Of a stretch of 64,000 nucleotides of DNA, positions 57,801 to 64,000 are shown piece by piece. A program made the position numbers and the translations under genes. The stretch spans positions 36,281,501 through 36,345,500 of the forward strand of contig NC_091670.1 in assembly GCF_042453785.1 (NCBI RefSeq). Reading direction: 5' to 3'. Position 1 is the stretch's first letter, and every line of letters starts with the position of its first letter. A model generated the notes under the pieces. That model had not been told where the DNA came from. It saw only the letters and a list, made by a program, of their open reading frames with translations, and did no database searches. Source of the DNA: Malus domestica. Taxonomy: Eukaryota; Streptophyta; Magnoliopsida; Rosales; Rosaceae.

Positions 57801-60431
57801 CCTCTGGTACTTCAAATCCTATTTCCGCTGATGTTGAAGCCACTACAAGTGAAGAAGTGGGAGACCATGAGGATGTTGAAGAAGTTGAACTTGAAGATTC
57901 TATTCAAGTTGAAGAGCAAGTTTCACCTCAAGAGTCTATTGCTAAGAACAGAGGAAAGAGACAAATTACCAAGCCAGCTCGGTATAGTGATTATGTTGCT
58001 TTTGCTCTTCCTATTATCACTGAAGAGATTCCATCCAATTTTGAGGAAGCTATTGAGAGTGAGGAGAAGAATAGGTGGTGCAATGCCATGGGTGATGAGA
58101 TGAATTCTCTCTTGAAGAACAAGACTTGGGAGTTAGCTAAATTGCCTAAGGGCAAGAAAACTATTGGGTGCAAATGGATGTATGCCAAGAAGGAAGATGC
58201 TGATGAGAAAAGCAATGTGAGATTTAAAGCAAGATTAGTTGCTAAAGGGTATGCACAAAAGGAGGGCATTGACTACAATGAAATCTTTTCTCCGGTTGTG
58301 AAGCACTCCTCAATTCGTATTATGTTAGCTCTTGTTGCACAATATGATCTTGAGCTTGTGCAACTCGATGTGAAGACGGCTTTCCTACATGGTGATTTGA
58401 ATGAAGAGATCTATATGTGTCAACCAGATGGGTATATAGTGAAAGGGAAGGAAAATTTGTTTTGCAAATTGAAGAAATCGCTTTATGGCTTGAAGCAATC
58501 TCCAAGGCAATGGTATTTGAGGTTTGATAAATTTATGAGAGACCAAAATTATTCTAGAAGTCAATATGATCATTGTGTGTACTTCAAGAAGTTGCAAGAT
58601 GGGTCTTTCATTTATTTGTTGATATATGTTGATGATATGTTGATTGCCTCAAAAAATGTTGAAGAGATTGAAAAATTGAAGAAGCAAATGAAGAATGAGT
58701 TTGAGATGAAGGATCTTGGTGAAGCGAAGAAGATCCTTGGCATGAAGATCACTAGAGATAGAGAGAAGGGTTTGGTCAATTTGAATCAAAGACAATACCT
58801 TGAGAAGTTGATTCGGAAGTTTGGAGTTCATGATTCAACCAAACCGGTTAGTACCCCTTTGGCTCCTCATTTTAAATTGAGTTCTCTACAATGTCCTAAA
58901 AATGATAAAGAGAAGCTGCAAATGAAAAATATACCATATGCAAATTTGGTTGGTAGTTTGATGTATGCAATGGTATGCTCTAGACCGGATATTGCTCATG
59001 CAGTTGGCATGGTGAGTCGATATATGCATAATCCAGGTAAAGAGCACTGGCAAGCAGCTAAGTGGATATTGAGATATCTCCATGGTACTCGAGATGTTGG
59101 TTTATGCTTTGAGAGAGATGACTCTGGTATTGGTCATTTTGCAGTGGGTTATGTTGATTCAGATTATGCAGGTGATCTGGATGGAAGGAAGTCTACTACA
59201 GGCTATGTGTTTACTATGGCTAAAGGACCAGTTTGTTGGAGGTCCATTTTGCAGTCGTCTTTGCCTTGTCTACTACAGAGGCTGAATATATGGCAGTTGC
59301 TGAAGCTATAAAGGAGGCCATTTGGATACATGGGCTGATTAGAGATTTGGGGGTTGATCAGAAGCAGGTGGAGGTACATTGTGATAGTCAGAGTGCCATT
59401 TATTTGGCTAAGTATCAGGTTCATCATGCGAGGACCAAGCACATAGATGTGCGTTATCACTTTGTTCGTGAAATTGTTGGTGAAGGGGAAATCATTCTCC
59501 AGAAGATTTCAACTAAAGACAACCCCGCTGATATATTGACTAAGGTTGTTGGTGTAGCCAAGTTTGTTCACTGTTTGAACTTGGCTCACATTTTGCCTAT
59601 ATAAAGAAGGCGTTGAGCAGTTGGAGTTTTGGAGCATTTGGCTCGGCATGAGTTGTTCTCTTGCTAGTGTTTGGGAGTGATGTTGTGTGTTAATTGTGTT
59701 GGTTGGTTTATCATGGCGTTTTTCGGAACTTGGCCAAGGTGGAGATTGTTGAATTGTGGCCAAGTGGACAACAAAACAAAACAACTTTCGGCTAATAAAC
59801 AAACCAAAATAAAAAAGGTGAAAGACATCATGATGAGGAGGCATCATGATTATGTTTGTTGAAAAGAAAAGTTGATGGTCATGATGATGTTTTTGAATTT
59901 TTTATTGGGTGATGATGATGGATGAATGTTAGCATACGGAAGTGAGAAAGAGAGAGGAAGGAGTGTGCACCATTTTCTGTTTTGTAGTCCATCTTTGAGA
60001 GAGCAAAGAGAGCTGCAGAGAGCAGAAAACTGAGAGCAGAAAGAGAAGAAAGAAAGGTGATTTCTTTCTTTGTTGGTACTCACTCAATCAAAGTTGTATT
60101 TGTGTATTAGCTTTGAGTTTTGTATAGAGAGGAAATTATTCACTATATTTCTCTCTCTATTTGTTTCTTTGGTGAGTGAGAGTTATTGGGTGTATTGGGT
60201 TATTTGGGTTGTGAGATTGCCAACACTTTGTAAACTCCCATTTGGTTGATAGTGGATTATTGGGTGAGCTCCTACTGCTCCGAGGACGTACTCCAGTTAC
60301 ACTGACTGTTGAGTAACCTCGTTAAAATCTTGGTGTTTTTTTATATTTTGTTCTTGCATTTTCATTTGATAAATTTCCTGTGGGTTAGCTTGAGTTGGTT
60401 CCAACGGTTTTGGTGCTATCCTAGCACAACA
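54854..60431 (+). mobile_element. near-complete Ty1/copia retrotransposon (Tork/TNT1-like)
   Basis: LTRs at 54854-55524 (671 bp) and 59747-60431 (685 bp) begin TGTTGAATTG and end CTAGCACAACA. The 14-bp length difference is one small insertion in the right LTR near 60023. A 5-bp TSD GATCA flanks the element (54849-54853 and 60432-60436). The primer-binding site TGGTATCAGAGC (55527-55538) fits initiator methionine tRNA, and a purine-rich tract precedes the right LTR (about 59732-59746). The polyprotein is described separately. The LTRs are nearly identical by eye, implying a recent insertion, and it sits about 130 bp past the HEN1 stop. Confidence 0.96.
55565..59604 (+). CDS. copia gag-pol polyprotein, broken by one frameshift near its end
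   Basis: The main frame (55565-59311, 1248 codons) reads gag with the zinc knuckle CAFCHNKGHWKKDC, protease WVLDTGCTHHMTP, gag-preintegrase LWHMRLGHAGEKAL, integrase region with DDYSRRSWVYTMK and ILRSDNGGEYTSDP, and reverse transcriptase with AKGYAQKEGIDYNEIFSPV and YVDDMLIAS. Near 59258-59263 a one-base loss takes it out of frame, and RNase H continues in another frame to 59604 (TTEAEYMA and KHIDVRYHFVRE). Apart from this the domains are complete, so it could in principle be mobilised only with help. Confidence 0.93.
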
Positions 60432-60433
60432 GA

Positions 60434-60565
60434 TCATCTCCCGGAGGTAGGGATCCCCGCCTTCAAAACCCGGTTTTCAGTCAGCAGATCCACCGAATCC
60501 AGTTCCATGTCAAAATAAACCTCCATTTCATTGGTTCGGAAATGCTGCATAAATATCTCAGTTCG
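60434..60565 (-). other. HEN1 3' flank, open in frame after the stop codon
   Basis: After the HEN1 stop (60566-60568) the same frame stays open for 43 codons and closes with a TGA at 60434-60436. That TGA lies inside the GATCA target duplication of the copia element. The translated words (for example MEVYFDMELDSVDLLTENR) look protein-like but match no HEN1 domain I know. It may be 3' UTR or debris of another gene. Confidence 0.4.
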
Positions 60566-63500
60566 TCAGATAGCAGACCTTGGCCTATCTCTGCTGTTCC
60601 ATTCCCATATAGCTTGGTAAGGTTGTTCCAAACCTGAAACCTCTGGAAAAGCGACTTCTTTAGTTACGAGTTCATGTCTAAAGACAGCAATCTGGGAAGC
60701 AAAACCTGGTTCTGTATCACCGGAACCTCCAACTCCACTGAACTCAACACTGTAATTGTGCCTCGCAGCCAATTCAGTTGCCCAGCAATTGAACTGCTCT
60801 CTTGTCCACTCGAACTTGTGGTCATGGTTACGAAATTTACATTGTGCTTGACTTTTGTCCTCTGGGTCATCTTCTTGGCTTGACAAATTGGATTTCTGGA
60901 GTATCACATTGTATTCATAGTTTGGAGTAGAGACAATAAGAACCCTTGGACAAAATAAACTTAGTACCACGTTGCCAAACTCAGATGCTTGATCTTCCTC
61001 CATATGCTCTATTACCTATGATTTCCAATCAGAGTAAGCAACATCATAAACCAATTACAGTAAAACGGGGGCACTTCATTTCTGTGCAAACAGGAATATT
61101 TACAGGTTTTATGTGGCAGAACTTTCTAAAGACGGGTTTAAAATAAAAATATGTTAGAAATTACCTCTAAGCAAGTGCCACTATCAAATCCACTCAACCG
61201 GGAATCAAAATTTGTAATTGAACCATCATAAAGAATTGCTGATTTCATGGCTGACGTACTGGCATCTGAATTTGAGTTTAACTTGGAATGAAGTATCTGC
61301 ACTATTAGCAGAAAATTAAGATTCATGGCCAAGGCAATTGTTTAACTAAACAAACTTTACGGCAAACACAAAGAACAACATCTCAATCAGCACATTTATA
61401 CACAAGGAAGAAACAGTTCTATTTCGTTTCTTGTACCCACCATGACCAAGCAATCAAGCATACACACGGATAAGGTTCATCCAAACAAAGGATTCTTTAA
61501 AATTAGATAAAACCACTATTAATGCTCGCAACCATAAATTAGAACAAACTCAGTCTTAACAAAGTGCATCACATGTCTACTGGCAAGGCAAGATGTCACC
61601 CACTGAGTTTTCTGGTGACAAAATCACCAGCAACTAACTATATGTATAGGACCCGGAATATCTATCACATCATTTCTTCCTGTAAATGTTTAAATTAAAA
61701 GATAATAGCAGAAAGAAAAAAAAAGAAAAAAAATCAGCTATATACACAAAATGAAAAAATCAGTAGTTGAATTATGATGCGCAGACCTTTGCCGCACGGG
61801 CAAGACTCTTTTGTGAAATATCAACACCAGCAATTTTTTCCAGAGAAGTTGGATAGTTTAGTAAAGAATCCAACAAACTACCAGAGCCACATCCAAAGTC
61901 AACCTGCACCAATTACAAAGGACATGAAACTTAATGTCATATAAAAAGGGGTAAACTTTTTTGGCTTGATAAACAGTGTAAAGGCAGAAGATGATAAAAA
62001 CTCATTTACCAAAGTAGTTGCACAAGATTTTTTGATGCTTTGCACTGCATATTCCACACGCTGTTTTGAAAGCGGAGGGCTGAAAAAAGCCTGCTCCATT
62101 CTATCCTCCAGTGGTTCGGTTACCCCCAACAAAGTTATAGTGTACTCCAAATAGCAGGTCTCTGAAGACAATAACGAAAGCATTCTAGCAGAATTGCCAG
62201 CTGCAGCAAAAACCAACTCTTGAGGTGGCAAATCCATACTGAAAAAAGCCGATTGACCAACAGTCATTTGTTTGATAACTGACTCGAGATGTGGAATCAC
62301 TGCTCCAGATGCTATCTCAAACTCAAAGTCATCACTACTTTCCAAAAGTTCTTTCATATGTTTTCCTTCAGTCACCAAAGAAACAGAATAATTCGCACAT
62401 GCTAAGGACCCAATAGATGGAAAAACACCAGAATCCGGTCCTTCTATACTTAAAGAACGAAGTTCAATTCCAGGGAGAGCAAATGACGCATTCACAGAGT
62501 TGGAATATGCTAATTTGCCATCTTCAGTCTCATTATGCCCAACATTATGAATATGTTGGCACAGCATAAATGTTTTAATAAAGGTTTGGGAATCGAATCT
62601 AATGTTATGGCCATCAGCAGAAGTACTTAGTCTCTCTAAAGGCACAGTTGGATCCCCAAAATATGCATTTAACCATAACAGAACTTTCAAAGAAGCATTC
62701 TGGATAGCATCACTCTGCTTCTTAAAAGTCTCTTTTGGTGAGCACTCTAAAATAATATCCTCAAACTTGGAAATTATTTTTACTTCACATCTAAAGCTAC
62801 CTCTGGGTTCAACTATCTCATTTACGCCAGCATCAACAACACAGCCATTTGCATATTGTGTCTCTTTCCCAGCCAAGTCTGTCACCTTTAACTTCTTGTG
62901 TGATATTGGTGACTCGGATGATTCCTCTAGAGTGCTTCGAGGAGTGAACATGGGCTCAAGCCGGTGCTGATGGCAGAATGTACATAGTATATCCCATGGC
63001 ATCGAACCCTTCCATTTTGCTTTGGCAGTAAATGCCAAAGGTAACTCAGCTGTAAGTATTCCTTCTCTGGACAACTTGTAAATTCCACTTGGTGTCTTGC
63101 CAATGACCATCCTGTAGACTTATTTTAAGTACGATTGAATTATGCAATGTTGTACACTACTACTGAATGATGCAGCAAGGAAACAGGAGAGTTCCTCTTT
63201 TTATGTACTTTTCAAATGTGGATTTTGGAAGACAGTAAGTACTGTGTGGTTTCTATCGATATATCTCAGTTGTCTAGGTTAAACACTTATTGGGTCTTTA
63301 GTATGACAGTCAGAAGATTTTTTTCCCAGCTGGGATTAGTATTTCATTCAACCAAATATATTATATTTTTCATAACTAGTCAAGCAAGAAATTTCCAAGA
63401 GTTTTACGAGTCCTATATTTGAGAAGGATGATACTACAGAACCGAAGTATTTTTCCAACTATCTCACATACAGTGGGTCCGACAACATGCATATGAAGGT

Positions 63501-64000
63501 TGGGAAAAGAGTTTGATTAGGAAGTATTTTTTCCATTGGCACGAAAGCAAGGTAAAACAAGAAAAACGTTTTGAAAAGGTGAACATTTCAATACAGTATT
63601 AGTCAGAAGAGACCTGTGATATGATTGCAGGGAAACATCTTCATAGAAAAGGTCTTTGGACCTCTGCGTGAATCCAATGGATGCCAAAACAGCGTCACCA
63701 TATATATCTTGGCCAGACAAGGAACTTGCTCTTGCATTGAAAGATCCTTTGGAGTTGCAAGCTCCCTTGGCATGTAGAAGATCAGAAGAAATATCCAACA
63801 GATATTTCTTGGGAGCAGCAAAGTACAGTCTTGTCTCAGAGGAAGCCTTACCTATAGGCCTGTCAAAGAATTTGTACCACACGTTAAGCACAGTCGGTTA
63901 CAGAGTCAGCAAACTGTCCTCCCAGATTTTTTCCAAATTATCCTTTCAACATACCTTGAGATCAGAATGTCAGCAGCATTCAATAACCCAAGTTGTTTAG
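60566..64000 (-). CDS. HEN1: HEN1, small-RNA 2'-O-methyltransferase (3' part, runs off window)
   Basis: Six exons, right to left: 63955-64000 (partial), 63614-63859, 62010-63111, 61787-61903, 61165-61296, 60566-61015. HEN1 methylates the 2'-OH of the 3' nucleotide of plant miRNA and siRNA duplexes and so protects them from uridylation. The long exon holds the FK506-binding-like domain, with conserved lead-in MVIGKTPSGIYKLSREGIL. The methyltransferase follows: VDFGCGSGSLLDSLL is the SAM-binding motif I. A glutamate ends exon 61165-61296 and VIEHMEEDQA follows, giving the E/E/H metal ligands; NHDHKFEWTREQFNCWA supplies the last histidine. The frame ends WEWNSRDRPRSAI, like the end of Arabidopsis HEN1. 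The N-terminal RNA-binding half is beyond the window. The copia element lies 130 bp after the stop. Confidence 0.96.

Noticed and set aside
60579-60600. Extra HEN1 intron joining the post-stop frame
   Set aside because: The only donor-acceptor pair that would skip the stop gives an intron of about 34 bp, too short for plants.
1-64000. CRISPR array, phage or bacterial operon
   Set aside because: No regularly spaced direct repeats of array type; introns, plant gene families and plant transposons throughout.

Overview
This is a plant nuclear window: AT-rich, with GT-AG introns, plant-only gene families and dense LTR, SINE and MITE content. The repeats (a Cassandra TRIM LTR carrying a 5S rRNA promoter, and recurrent hAT and Mutator MITEs) and the stone-fruit-like auxin-binding/germin-like protein suggest Rosaceae, perhaps apple or pear. 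The exact genus is inference.

Left half (about 5.3-34 kb) is a tandem segmental duplication. Each unit holds a wall-associated receptor kinase (WAK-like) gene, then a decayed second WAK kinase fragment, then a convergent coatomer alpha (alpha-COP) gene. Unit 1 (about 5.3-14.6 kb) is damaged: its WAK gene has a 1-bp frameshift in the EGF exon and introns filled with a Cassandra solo LTR, a SINE and MITEs, and its alpha-COP copy is a deleted pseudogene. Unit 2 (about 21.0-33.9 kb) has an intact WAK gene (761 codons) and an intact alpha-COP gene (1217 codons). Between the units (14.6-21.0 kb) lie long-TIR DNA elements, tandem repeats and orphan copies of the WAK upstream region.

The right half is a run of minus-strand genes: histidinol dehydrogenase (14 exons, 486 codons, last step of histidine synthesis), a POLLENLESS3/MS5-like TPR protein (5 exons, 690 codons), a germin-like pseudogene broken by a solo LTR, an intact germin-like/ABP19-type gene, and the 3' part of HEN1, the small-RNA 2'-O-methyltransferase, which runs off the right edge. 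Between them are a 3.1-kb hAT element (8-bp TSD) holding two head-to-head copia fragments and tandem copies of an aspartic-protease fragment, and a 5.6-kb nearly complete Ty1/copia element (54854-60431, 5-bp TSD) about 130 bp downstream of the HEN1 stop codon.

The genes do not form one pathway. The single-copy genes (alpha-COP, HDH, HEN1) are housekeeping; the WAK and germin-like genes are typical tandemly expanded cell-wall/defence families. I found no CRISPR array, no free-standing tRNA or rRNA gene, and no obviously new enzymatic system. The main novelty is structural: gene duplication, microhomology deletions, gene-fragment capture and transposon placement. Exon boundaries were worked out by hand from frame continuity, GT-AG signals and family similarity remembered from training; no database search was run.
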